Assembly (NCBI RefSeq): GCF_014633365.1
Contig: NC_068345.1
Location: 15,012,058 to 15,076,057 of the forward strand
Length of the DNA stretch: 64,000 nucleotides
Direction of reading: 5' to 3'
Source of the DNA: Diospyros lotus
Taxonomy: Eukaryota > Streptophyta > Magnoliopsida > Ericales > Ebenaceae
The position numbers were made by a program, and so were the translations under genes. Each line of letters begins with the position of its first letter. Positions within the stretch are counted from its first letter, which is position 1. Of the stretch, positions 1 to 10,846 are shown piece after piece. Under the pieces are notes generated by a model. The model worked only from the letters and a program-made list of their open reading frames with translations. It ran no database searches and was not told the origin of the DNA.

Positions 1-327
1 AAATTTTTTCATTTCAAAATTTGTCTTAAATTTGAGACAGATAATTTCTGTCTTAAAATTCGTTTTAATCTAAGACGGATAATTTTTGTCTCAAAATGTG
101 TCTAATCTAAGATGAAAAGTTTTTCATTTCAAAATCTATCTTAAAACTCAGACAATTTTTTTTCTCTCCAAATTCGTCTCAAATTTGAGACAAAAATTTC
201 CTAATTTCTAAATTTGTTGCAATTTGAGATGAAAAAAAATTTCGTCTCAAATTTCGAACGAAAAATTTTTCGGTCTCAAAATCTGTCTAAAAAAATTTCG
301 TCTCAAAATCATTGTTTTCCTGTAATG
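1..327. mobile_element. End of a CACTA-like (En/Spm) DNA transposon, cut by the window edge
   Basis: The first 310 bases are a degenerate series of direct and inverted copies of a short unit built on GTCTCAAATTTGAGAC and GACGAAAATTT. Such subterminal repeats are typical of CACTA elements. The series stops at TTTTCCTGTAATG (315-327), which matches the reverse complement of the CACTA terminus CACTACAAGAAAA except at two positions. The other end and the 3-bp target duplication lie outside the window. No transposase reading frame is visible, so this is either a non-autonomous copy or only the tip of a larger one. Confidence 0.55.
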
Positions 328-593
328 ACTTCTTGAAATCCTATTTTATAAAATCATTGGCCATCCTACCCCTTCTACATATTTTACTTTTTAAAAAAAA
401 AAAACTCAAAATTTTAGAAGTAGCATTATGTGGTCATTCTTTTGATTTAACTAACCCCCAAGGGCATGCATGTTCAATTTTGGCAGGTTATTAATGTGAT
501 ACCTACCTCACTATCTTATATCTATATTAAAACATAGATAATACAGAGAATACTAAGAGTAAAAGCATTTTCTTTTCAAATATACATTAGGGG
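328..593. other. AT-rich intergenic sequence, nothing recognised
   Basis: No supported gene, RNA or bounded repeat is seen. The open frame at 312-494 overlaps the transposon end and has no coding character. Confidence 0.5.
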
Positions 594-890
594 GGTGTTT
601 GGCTTAAATTAAATTATGAAAGCTTCAAGAGTTTTCTGTTGTAAATTTTTAATTTTTGGGAGGACATTTTAGTCCTTTAATTGTCCGATTGTAACATTTT
701 TTAGGTAACTTATAGCCTATCAATAACAAAAAAACATACAAAGTACCAACTTTAAAAAAAAAACAAAAAAAGTTGCTGGAAGAGCTCGTAAGTATGACAA
801 TTTTTCTCTTACAAAAGTTATAATTTACCCAACAAAAAAAATGAACTTATAACCTTCCTTTGACTTAGAACATAAATTAAGCTAAACGCC
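594..890. mobile_element. MITE-like element with terminal inverted repeats
   Basis: The left end reads GGTGTTTGGCTTAAATT (594 on) and the reverse complement of the right end reads GGCGTTTAGCTTAATTTATG (890 back to 871). They match over about 20 bases with a few mismatches and one gap. The body is AT-rich and non-coding and about 300 bp long. I could not find a convincing target-site duplication, so the superfamily is open. Confidence 0.4.
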
Positions 891-924
891 TTTTTAAAGT
901 AAACTCAAGAAATATGCTTAATAG

Positions 925-1210
925 CTTCAGGTATAGCTCTACTAACAAAGAAAGTACACTTTGAGGTGTTACTCTTTGGGCCCTCAGATTCAGTGTTCAA
1001 ATCTTGACCAACGGAGAACCTCAATAGTCAGAGCGATTCTGAAAGTTGAAAATCGTTTGTCGCTCTCACGTTTGTTGTGGGGTTAGGGATCAAACTAGCC
1101 GCCGCTGAGTTATCTGATTTACATCTCCTATTGATATTGTGAGGCCGAATAGTGGGAGGCGCTCATAATGGTGTGTTAACTCCCATCCCCTCCCTCCCCC
1201 CAAAAAAAGA
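925..1210 (+). mobile_element. SINE-like sequence with tRNA-type promoter boxes
   Basis: An A-box-like stretch (TATAGCTCTACTAAC, near 932) is followed about 60 bases later by a B-box-like GTGTTCAAATCTTG (993 on). The same B-box sequence occurs in the better bounded SINE at 2458. The segment ends in a C-rich then A-rich stretch (1185-1209), as a SINE tail might. The short repeat CTTAATA flanks it on both sides but is too short to prove insertion. Confidence 0.35.
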
Positions 1211-2230
1211 AACACACTTAATAACCTACCAACGGCACCTATGTAACTCTTATCAAGCAACCAACATTTAGAAAATTCATCCCTCCCTCGCATTTAAGTT
1301 AGAAGCATTTATTTACTTATAGATAGTGATATCTAAACACCTAAGGTAATATTTATTAACCGAGATATATAGATCAGAAAAGGTAAAATATGAAAATTAT
1401 TTTAGATTTTTGTGCTTTTTAATATGTTTGTCAAATTTATTTGACGATCATTGAAAAAAAAATTAAGTAATTTCTTATATGATATTTTTCAGATATACTT
1501 ATCTTTCTCCCCCCAAAGATAAGTATATCTTAGAACTTATAAATAAAAAAAATGATGCATATGTCTTTTAGTGTATTCTAAAAAATTTAATAAACAGTTT
1601 GATAAAAATTTTAAAAAATACAATACAAACAAAAGCAAAAGTAAAAGTAAAAAAATTAAATTATTAATAGACAAAATTAACCTCGATGAATATATAAATT
1701 TAAAGCTATTATATATATTTATATAAATAAAAAAATATATATGTCAATGACCGTGGGAGTTTCTTCCACTGTGGCGGCGACGTTGTTTGGCAAACCGTTG
1801 CTGCTTTATTTTTCTTAATATACATGTAATATGTATATATAATATAAAAAATGGTTTAAAGCAAAAAACTTAATAAATTCTTTATTATTTAAAAGAAATT
1901 TTTTTCAATATTTTTTTGGTAATTTAATTACTAAAAGTACTTTTGGTTTGCTGGGCAAACATGCATATATAACAATATTAAAAGTGCTCTTAAATAATTT
2001 AGTCTATTTCTTATAAAAAAATATTTTACAAAAGTGACTCAAATAGCAAAAGTTTTACAAAAATACCAAACAAAGCCTAAGCAACTTATCAACTGAAAAT
2101 TAACGGTCCTTGAATTTATTGTTACGTAAAGTACGGTGTGATCCTTCCGTTATTTTCTCACCTCTATTTTCTCTCTCTCTCTCTCTTTCTCTATATATTA
2201 TATGTATGTAATGTATGTATAGAGAGAGAG
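1211..2230. other. AT-rich sequence upstream of the bZIP locus
   Basis: No gene is supported. The segment is made of long A/T runs. At 2166-2245 a CT microsatellite is followed by AT-rich sequence and a GA microsatellite, which could fold back. This pair lies just before the region shared by the two copies of the bZIP locus and may be part of its promoter or transcript leader. Confidence 0.4.
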
Positions 2231-2457
2231 AGATAAAGAGAGATTGGGCTGACGATGGTGATGATTTGGATTGAACCACCGCTCCAGTGATCTTGAAATT
2301 TAATAGGTATTTATCAAATCAAATCTCTCGCTTTTTCTTGGCTTTTCCCTCCTTTTGATTATGCAATTTCCCATTCATATGTCAAGATTGAAATTATCAA
2401 AAGAATTGAATTTCTTGTTTGACCTTCCGTCGTGCAACAGAAAGTCTACAAAATCAA

Positions 2458-2656
2458 GCCCCCACGGTCATAACCCAGCGGTTGAAGGCGAGCACAAATT
2501 GTTCCAAAGAAACCTTGGATTGTAGATTGTTATATAGGTAGTTGTAGATTTCGTGTTCAAATCTTGGCTCTGGGTTCTTAGATTTAACTCCCATAAAAAA
2601 ATCTTAGGATTAAATTGCGGAGACCCAGGGCGAGGGATTTCACATTTAGCTCCCAA
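2458..2656 (+). mobile_element. SINE with a 19-bp target-site duplication
   Basis: A 199-bp segment is flanked by perfect 19-bp direct repeats, AGAAAGTCTACAAAATCAA, at 2439-2457 and 2657-2675. Repeats of this length are the mark of LINE-dependent retroposition. The insert starts with a tRNA-like region: an A-box-like TAACCCAGCGGTTGAAGG (2471-2488) and a B-box-like GTGTTCAAATCTTGG (2553-2567). It sits in the leader region or 5' intron of the bZIP gene. The duplicate locus shows no copy of it. Confidence 0.75.
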
Positions 2657-3058
2657 AGAAAGTCTACAAAATCAATGCAAAGTTGATCATTTCAAGACAA
2701 AATCTTTTTGCTCACTTGATTGATAGTAATATTTCTATTTCTCAAGCAAATCATGCATATTGCGTCAATGAACCTTCTTGATCATAATAATTAATTGTGA
2801 TATATTATGTAGTTAAGCCAACCCTTCATGAAAGATTCGTGTTTTTAATTTCATTTCTTGACTCGGCAGCATATATATATATACTTGTATTGCCAGAAGA
2901 GGAGTTTTCAACGGACAGTGAAGTGATAAATATTATGGAAACAAAGCTTTCAACGCAGACCCAAAATTATCCTTTCACTGTCTCCATTTATGATTCAGTA
3001 CTTCTCATCATCGTTGATAAATATTTTTGCCTTCTCTTTCTCTATTTTCAACAGGTCG

Positions 3059-5257
3059 ATGGTTCTAGCTACTTGCGCAATGGAGAGTTTAAATGGAAGA
3101 GTATCAAGTTTGGGAACTTTTGCAGTGACGACGAGGAGCAATGCATTTGTACCTCCAATGGGAATGGGTTCAACCCTCATGCATGTTTCTCGATCCTATT
3201 CTGACTTCCATGTTTTGGGATCAAGAACCAATCACAAGCTCATCCAAAGGCAGACTCACCATCAACACTCTTCTTCTGAGACCTTTCTCTTAGACCAACC
3301 ATCCTGGCTAGATGATCTCCTCGATGACCAAGAGACACTTACACAACCCAAGGATCATCTATCAACAACCAACTCTACTGCATATTTAGGTCCAAAGGGA
3401 AGATGTAATGTTGTTGTAGGATCTTCCTCTTCTTGGGGAACCCAAAATTCGCTTTGTCATACCGATCCATGGCAAGCTTTAGCTTCTTCAGTCGATAAAT
3501 CGTCAAACTCTTCCGAAAATAAGCAGAATGGCGTTACCGAAACAATGTCGAATACTGTAGTACCTTCATTGACACCAAAAGAACCGGAAGGGTTTTTATC
3601 TACAGACATGAACAATGGTGATCGGGAGGATTCTGGTTTGTCAAACCATGAAGGATCTGTAGAGTGTAATTGTTCACAAAGTAGGTCTTCCATGTCAAAG
3701 GCGGAAGCAAAGCGTGCCAAAAGGTAAGCATTCTTGTCTTGTTTTTAGTAGCTAACTGTATTAGTTTCTTGTCAAGGAGTTCAATCAGTATGAGCTGCTA
3801 AACTCTTGCCTTTTCCATCTATTTACTTCTAATTTGCAAATGAAACTAGTGATAATAGTAGCATTAGTGGTGATCCTTAGCAATGTTGGGGGCTATAACC
3901 TCTACATATCTTAGGATTGGTTTGTGAAAATACAGAAAAATAATTAGAGACAATAACAAAGATGATAATTTTTTTTAACTCCACCACAATGGGATAATCA
4001 ATTACATAGTTTTGCCTAAATAAACTACAAATCATCAGATACAAAAGGTGCATTCACCTGCTATATAACAATAACTAAGGAAAAATGCTATTGGTATATT
4101 ATTGTGTATACCTTGAGCTACACAATGATACTAAAATGTCTAAAATACTTTTCACGCAAAGTGATGAAGTGAGACGATGAGATGACGTGAAGGGGCAATG
4201 CGTATGAATAAAATACCCCTCACCCAAGGCAGTGAGACGAGACGATGAATCACAAGAGATATTTTTATCATTTATGATGTATTGTGTAGCCCGTGGTATA
4301 GCTCAAGGGGTACCAATAACATGATCCATAACTAAGTACCCTAGTGGGCGAACACACATATTTGACACACATCTTGGACCTTTCTTTCGCACCCACTCTT
4401 GGGCACATATGGAACAAGGGATGTCGCAGACAAATCCAAAGTACAAATGCTTGGGGATTTGAGGAGTAACACAAGAAAGAACATATATATAAAAATTACA
4501 ACAGTAATGTTATATCTTGTGCTTATAATGCAACACCAAAATGGCAACAAAAATAGCTCTGAAACATTAATTTCTATATGGTGAAGCAGTCTTGCTTGGT
4601 ACCGAAATTGGTTCGTATATACATACTAAATTTGGAAGGTGGCTTGTAGGCAATCAGCTCAGCGATCAAGGATCAAGAAACTTCAATACATAGCTGATTT
4701 GGAAAAGAATGTACAAGTTTTACAGGCAAGTCAATTTTAGCGAACGATGCAAAAAAAGAATCGTATTTTCTTTTTACCCCTAATTATTATGAAGGGTGGG
4801 TTTGCAGGCCGGAGGATCTGAAGTTTCAGCAGAGCTTGAGTTTCTTGACCAGCAGAAACTTATATTAGGCTTGGAGAACAAAGCCCTGAGGCATCGACTA
4901 GATGGCTTATCTCAAGAGCATCTCATCAAACATAGTAAGCATCTGTTTCATGATGAGTAGCCAACAGTAGGCAACCTTATTCTCTTGAATTTGTTGCACT
5001 AATACAGTTTGGGTGGTCATATATATTATGCCTACTACAAGCTTGAAAGTGAAATATTCTTGATTGGTGCAGTGGAGCATGCTATCTTAGAGAGAGAGAT
5101 TGTAAGGCTTCAAGCACTGCACCAGCTTCAACTGCGGCAACAGCAGCAGCACCACCACCACCAACAGCATCAACGCTTACACCAACGATCAAAACATCAA
5201 AGGAACAAAACTGGGGACCTTGATTCCCAGTTCACAAATTTGTCTCTTCAAAACTAG
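3059..5257 (+). CDS. bZIP-family transcription factor, At4g06598-like; four coding exons
   Basis: Coding exons are 3059-3723, 4650-4725, 4808-4934 and 5073-5257, giving 350 residues. The start is the first ATG after a 3' splice site (AG at 3053-3054). Introns 1 and 3 are GT-AG. Intron 2 begins GC (CAG|GCAAGT). The N-terminal half is Ser/Thr/Gln-rich and includes QPSWLDDLLDD, a block I remember from At4g06598-like plant proteins. The basic region ends KRAKRQSAQRSRIKKLQYI (about 218-236). A zipper follows with heptad residues L239, L246, V253, L260, L267, L274 and L281. A His/Gln-rich stretch and the C-terminal LDSQFTNLSL complete it. The Asn normal at bZIP position -18 is Lys221, as I recall for this subfamily. 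The family placement is from memory of motifs. A nuclear DNA-binding role is inferred, and its targets are unknown. A likely non-coding leader exon ends near 2305 (AATAG|GTATTT). Confidence 0.85.
4080..4327. mobile_element. MITE in intron 1 of the bZIP gene, 9-bp target-site duplication
   Basis: The 248-bp element is flanked by the perfect 9-bp repeat ATAACTAAG (4071-4079 and 4328-4336). Its ends are inverted repeats: GAAAAATGCTATTGGTA on the left and, read in reverse complement, GGATCATGTTATTGGTA on the right. A 9-bp duplication is typical of Mutator-like elements. It has no coding capacity. It is not found at the matching place in the duplicated locus (near 8030), so it probably arrived after the duplication. 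Confidence 0.75.
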
Positions 5258-5879
5258 GAATCTAGCTACTTACAACAGTTAACTATTGCAGTCCAGTTGT
5301 TTGTTGGTTATTCTAACACGTTATCCTTATTCATCTAATCCAAATCAGTTTTAACATATGCAAATTTTGTTTATTTGTAAATAATTAAGTTGCCGCCTTT
5401 TTGGATAAAAGCAACTCTTCTCATTCAATGCTGCCAATAATTTCCAGGATGTGACAAGATAATTGAGACAATTGTTGTGCTATGAGCATCCAGAGAAGCA
5501 TTGGCGTCTCTTCCGTGGCTGCTTCTCCATGATAATCGCTGCTTCTACAAGGCATAATAGAGGCAAGAGTAAAGGATCCACGCTAAATTAAACAGCCCAT
5601 TGGCATATGTAACATTATCCACCCATGCCTTCTAGGTGTTGTTAGGGCAAATTAAGTAACATAAAGTTCTAGCCAATAACCTCTAAGGGTTGAATAACAC
5701 TTCAAAGAGATAATAGTTGGCATTAACTTGTGTACTCAGAAACCATTGCGCATAATAACTTCACAAGCTGAACTTGATTTTAAATAAGTACACATTTGTT
5801 CACAATCGGGTTGGCTATTGTGTCAAACTAGAAAGAGATTTTAAGTTTCTTCCTCTAGAATTCCTTCCCTTTCACAGGT

Positions 5880-6215
5880 TTCCAAGTTCTTTTTCTCTTT
5901 TTCCACCTTAATACTGCCATTTTCTCACCTCTCCAATTTCAATCTCTTTGTTTATCCTTTAGCCAACAGGAATAATCCTTTGACCTCTTGCACTCAATAA
6001 AATCAGCCAAATCATCTAACTCAAAACTATTTTCCTTTGTTTCCCGGTATACACCCTAGAAAGATCCTTCTATTACAAGTTTCATTCGTCTCCTCTTCCA
6101 TGCCAACAATGCGTTGTATTCTATTTGGGATTGAGGAACTTGTTGAAGTTCCTACTTTCTCATCTACACCATTAATGCGTTCATTTTCTAGTTCACTGCA
6201 AAAAAAAATCTCATG
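5880..6215 (-). pseudogene. Broken exon-like frame of unknown function, copy 1
   Basis: This is the - strand partner of the better preserved frame at 9798-10042. Read leftward, it starts after an AG acceptor (TTTTGCAG) and shows the same words, such as a run reading LADFIECKRSKDY, in matching order. It carries a TAG stop, an indel and a TGA stop where copy 2 is open. It lies tail-to-tail with the bZIP gene. I do not recognise the protein. It may be the remnant of a neighbouring gene that was duplicated together with the bZIP locus. Confidence 0.4.
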
Positions 6216-6715
6216 TTAGAAGGGAACTAGAAAGAGGCAATGGTTTGGTAAGCACAATACAGTTTTAGTCAATGGCAATAATCAAAGCAAATGAAACACT
6301 TGAACTTCCTTAATTCAAGATTCAAACCTACTTCTATCAAGGGAAATTAAGGATAAGGAAGAGTAAAAGCTGTAATAATTGATACTAATATCACATGCAT
6401 TATCAATATTATGAATGCAATCCCCCAAATCATGAAGTCCTTCCATCACTCATATATATATAAGAATGGATTTTCCTCATAGATTGATTATTCACTCGTA
6501 TCAATATAAGAAAAAGCCGCCTATGACACTTCATAGATTGATTATTCTTCAAAAATACCTATTTTAATCTCATTAAATCATGAAACACTGATTTTAGTCT
6601 CATTAAATCATGGATTTTCCCTCTTAACCCAATTAGAACTCTATCATAAATTTAATCAAATAACAAACTGAACATATACTGAATCTATTTCTTATGGAGT
6701 TGGCTTTGATACCAC

Positions 6716-7264
6716 TGAATGAATTTATGGATCATAAGCACAATAGAAAATAAATATTTTTTAACCATAAATTCTTGTAAGATCTCTCCAAGGGAATAGA
6801 TTACGGAGAAATGGCAAAGGATTACCTCCTGACGTATAAATTCTATTGGAATTGACGTATGGAAGTGTAAGTAAATTTAAAAATTTTGTATATCAAACAA
6901 GCACATCAAAAATCATTAATACACACCATACACAACTTGAGTATTTAAACAACACAATATTTCATTATATAAAATACAATAAATCACATACTTGTAGCTC
7001 GATGTCAGATGGGTATAGAAACTGTTTCTAGACTGAGACCAAATCCTCCTTACTGCGTGGAGGGCCTTGCCCGTCCACAACTAACAAGCTACTAGGTACC
7101 AAGTTGTGGTCCTTGTCTCATGCTAGCCTAAGAACTTTGATTCACTTGCAATCTCCCCTGGACAATCCGAATCCACCTAGGGTAGCTATTATGCTGTTTG
7201 TAAATTAACAGAAATAGCAGTGAAAAACAAAGCAACAAACCAAGCCCCAAAATCACTCTCTACA
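6716..7264 (-). mobile_element. Probable copia LTR remnant between the two duplicated loci
   Basis: On its left is the reverse complement of a primer-binding site (TGGTATCAAAGCC on the - strand, 6702-6714). On its right is ATTCTTCCCCTTTTTGG, the reverse complement of a polypurine tract. The bounded segment begins TGAATG and ends CTCTACA. This is the order expected for an LTR on the - strand flanked by internal DNA on both sides. No reverse transcriptase is left. The family resembles the copia LTRs near 53780, judged only from the neighbouring sites. Confidence 0.4.
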
Positions 7265-7439
7265 ATTCTTCCCCTTTTTGGATGACAAAAAGGAGAATTT
7301 TGGATATTTCATAGTAGTTTTGTATACCCACGCGCACGTGTGTATCCAAAAAAATTGAGAGAGAAACTAGGTTGACAATAATGATAGTTCAGATTCAACC
7401 TTTGCTCCAGTGATCTTGAAATTTGATGGACATGCATCA

Positions 7440-8987
7440 AATCAAATCTCTGGCTACTGGAATTAAGTTTCTCTTTCTCTATTTTCAGCCAATCGTTCTA
7501 CTTGCACGACACAACACAAAGTATGAAGTTTGTGAACTTGTGCATACACCAAGAGCAATACTTTTTTGACTTGCAAAATAGAGCTACTGAATCATCATCC
7601 AATACTTCAATATCTTCATTGGCACTAAAAGAACCAAAAAGGTTTTTATCTGTAGATGTGAATAATGGTGATTAGGAGAATTCTGGTTTACCAAACCAAC
7701 AAGGCTCTATCAAATGCAATGATTCACAAACTTAGACTACATGTCAAAGGTAGAAGCAATGCTTGGATTTGCCTGTGTTACTCTTGCCTTTTTCCATCTA
7801 TGTTGCTTCTAATATGCATATGAAACCCATGATAATAGTACCATTGGTGGCAATCCTTAACAATGTTAGGTGATTTAACTTCTACATAACTTAGAAAAAT
7901 ATAGAAAAATAAGAGATGATAACAAACACAACAATTTCTTATGGTTTCAACCTACATACATTTACCCACCAGATAATTTTGAATTAATAAACTACAAACC
8001 ATTCCGTACAAAAGGTGCAATCACCAAATGTTGTCCTCGACACTTGGCACCAATGATATACACCCTAGGCGCATGCTCGCACATTTGGCCCTCACATCTT
8101 GGAACTCTCTCTCACACCCACTCCTGGACACACGTATAACAGATGTCGCCCTATTTATAGGCAAATCCAAGTACGAATGTCTAGGGATATGAAGAGTAGC
8201 TCAGGCAACAACATATATAAACATTAAGATAGTAATTTTGCAACACCAAAATGACAACAAAAATAGCTCTTGAACATTTTCTATATGGTGAAAGCAAAAT
8301 CTTGTGAGGTTTATTGGAATTGATTTTGACATGCATACTAAACCTGTAAGGTAGCTTAAAATGTAGGCAACCAGCTTAACGGTCAAGGATTAGGAAACTT
8401 CAATACATAGCTGATTTGAAAAACAATGTACAATTTCTACAAGCAAGTCAACTTATATACAGTGTTTTTAATTTTAGGAAATGATACCAAAAAAGAAATA
8501 CAGTGCCTTTTACCTATTTATTATGATGGCATGCTTGCCGAAGGATCTAAAGTTTCAACAGAGCTTGAGTTTCTTGACCTGCGAAAACCTATATTAGGCT
8601 TGGAGAATAGCCCTAAGACAGCGACCAGACAACTTATTTTAGGAGCATCTCATCAAACACCATAAGCATTTGTTTCCTGATAATAGCCAACAATAGAGAG
8701 CCTTGTTCTCTTGAATTGTTGCACTCTCATAACAGTTTGGGTGGTCTTATATTATGGGTACTAAAAGCTTAAAAGTGAAGCGTTCTTGATAGGAGTAGTG
8801 GAGCATGGTATCTTAGAGAAAGAGTGCAAGGCCTCAAGAAACACACCAGCTTCAGCTGCTACAGCAACAGCACTACCACCACTAACAACAGCAGCAGCAC
8901 CATTACACCTGCATTAGCAATCGAAACATCAAAGGAACAAAATTGAGGTCCTTCATTCCCAATTCATTAATTTATCTTATTCAAAAC
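7440..8987 (+). pseudogene. bZIP pseudogene, decayed copy of the 3059-5257 gene
   Basis: All four exons have recognisable counterparts, but none is intact. Exon 1 (about 7488-7765) lacks most of the N-terminal half. It contains GGTGATTAG where the parent reads GGTGATCGG, so an Arg codon has become a stop, and more stops follow. Exon 2 (about 8365-8445) has CAGCTTAACGG, a stop inside the basic region. Exon 3 (about 8537-8665) keeps the GAGCTTGAGTTTCTTGACC block but has lost bases later. Exon 4 (about 8800-8987) keeps the CAG/CAC repeat and the AAAACTAG terminus but carries indels. The decay is spread over all exons, which suggests loss of constraint long after duplication. No function is expected. 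Confidence 0.85.
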
Positions 8988-9797
8988 TAGGAAGTTAGCT
9001 GGTCACAATAGTCAACAACTGCAACTTAGTTGTTTGTTCAGCCAACCATACTCAATGTAGACAACCCCACACTCTATGCTTTAGTGATTTTTATTTAAGA
9101 TTAACGCTTAAACAAATAGATCCTTGATTGTAATCCCTGTTGGGCATTCTAGCAACCCATTCCTGATCATCTCCAAAAGCAATTTTAACATAGGCAAATT
9201 TTGTTTATGCTTTTGTAAATAAGTTGTCACCTTTTTGGATACATCACAACTAGACTATTGTAAATAATTCTTTTCAAAAAAGAAAGCAACTCTTCTCATT
9301 CAATGCTGCAAATAATTTCCAATATGTGACAAGACAATTGAGACAATTGTTGTGCTACGAGCATCAAGGGAAGCAATGGCATCTCCTTGGTGCTTGCTTC
9401 TCCATGATAGTCACTGCTTCTCCAAGGTAGATTAGAGGATCCACATTGAATCAAACAACCCAATGGCATACGCAACATTACCCACCGCAGCTGTCCTGGT
9501 GTTGTTTGGATGATGTTTGAGCCAATAACCTCAAGAAGGGGAAGGGTTGAATAATACCCAAAAGAAACAACAGTTGGCATTGACTTGTGTACTCAGTAGC
9601 CATCACTCCAAATGACTTTGCTAGCAGAACTTGATTTCAAAGAGGTATACATTTGTTCACAACCAGATCATATATTGTGTCAAACTAGAAAGAAAATTTA
9701 ACTTTCTTCCTTCAAAATTTCTTCCCTTTCACAAATTTCCAAGTTCTTTTCTTCTTCTTCCACCTTAATACTGCCATTTTCTCACCTCTCCAATTTC

Positions 9798-10042
9798 GAT
9801 ATCTTTGTCGATCCTTTAGCCAACCAGAATAATCCTTTGACCTTTTGCACTCAATAAAATCAGCCAAATCATCAAACTGAGATTGTTTTCCTTTGTTTCC
9901 CAATATACACTCCAGAAAGATCCTCCCATCACAGGTTTCCTCTGTTTCCTCTTCCATGCTAACAATGTGTTGCATGGAACTTGTTGAAGTTCTTGCTTGC
10001 CCATCTACACCATTAACATGTTCATTCACTAGAGAAGGTTCA
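9798..10042 (-). pseudogene. Exon-like open frame of unknown function, copy 2
   Basis: Read on the - strand, the segment follows an AG acceptor (TTCTTTGCAG, about 10052-10043). It stays open for about 80 codons and then reaches GGAGAGGTGAGA, which fits a 5' splice site. The predicted peptide is acidic, then basic, with the words MEEETEETCDGRIFLECIL and LADFIECKRSKDYSGWLKD. I do not recognise it. The same segment is broken by stops in copy 1 (5880-6215). It may be one exon of a lost neighbouring gene or part of an old transposon. Flanking exons could not be found. Confidence 0.35.
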
Positions 10043-10210
10043 CTGCAAAGAATCTCACGTTAAAAGGGGACTAAGAATAAACAATAGTTTGGTAAGCACA
10101 ATACAATTTTAACATATGTCAATAATCAAAACAAATGAAACACTTGAACTTCCTTAAAGCAAGACTCAGGTCTACTTCTAGCAAGGGAAATTAAGAAAAA
10201 TTAAGAGGGG

Positions 10211-10841
10211 AAAAATCAAGAAAAATGCAGGAAAATAGGAAAAACAAGTGAAGGTTGAGCCTGGGAAAACATTTCGAGCATGCCACAATCAATCAAGAAG
10301 GCTAGAGGCCAATATTAGCACAGATATTTTATTGGTTTTTCTCCCAAAATAATCAAGGTAAGCGTAATGAGCATTTTTAATTGCATTATTTGGCATGAAT
10401 ATGTGATTGCATAGTATTATGTTGATTAACATGCGATAAAATATGAATATAGTCATGCACATGCTAGTTTTGTTAATTTTAAAAATACATGTGAAGACGC
10501 AATATGTGGTATTTTTAAGGCATACTAAATTGCTGAAAATATAATTCATGTCATGAATCTTATGCAAATGTATAGTTCACCCCCAAATGTATTTTCTTCT
10601 ATAGATGTATATACACGTGTGTGTTTTGTTTGTGTGTTTGTGTGTAGATGTGATAGTAGGTCTATCGAGAGAAGCAAATATCTAATGAATGAGAAAAGAA
10701 GATAATGAATTAGTGACCTTAGTATTTCAGTTTGGTTCCATGATTGGCATTGTATTGGAATTGTTGATCTATTGTGAACTGATTAGGCTTTTATTTGACA
10801 TGAACTCGAACAAAAGTAGAGATACAATTAATTGGAGGTTT
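10211..10841. other. Intergenic sequence without recognised features
   Basis: No gene is supported. A GT-rich stretch (10605-10645) is the only notable element. Confidence 0.4.
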
Positions 10842-10846
10842 AATAT

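Larger units (their letters stand above)
2230..6360. repeat. Copy 1 of a tandem segmental duplication
   Basis: This segment is repeated in the same orientation at about 7340-10210. Matching blocks occur in the same order: the leader region (2245-2330 with 7365-7450), the end of bZIP exon 1, exons 2-4, the 3' flank, and the downstream sequence up to GGGAAATTAAG (about 6339-6349). Copy 1 keeps an intact bZIP frame. It also has two insertions that copy 2 lacks at the same places: the SINE at 2458 and the MITE at 4080. Confidence 0.8.
7340..10210. repeat. Copy 2 of the tandem segmental duplication
   Basis: This is a diverged, partly deleted copy of 2230-6360 in the same orientation. It is about 1.3 kb shorter, because of deletions in exon 1 and intron 1 and because the SINE and MITE of copy 1 are absent. 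The match continues past the bZIP pseudogene through the 3' flank and the unknown - strand frame. It ends at GGGAAATTAAG (about 10188-10198). Confidence 0.8.

Noticed and set aside
9296..9580. 94-codon - strand frame in the duplicated block
   Set aside because: The matching region of copy 1 (5425-5760) does not keep the frame, and no motif is recognised.
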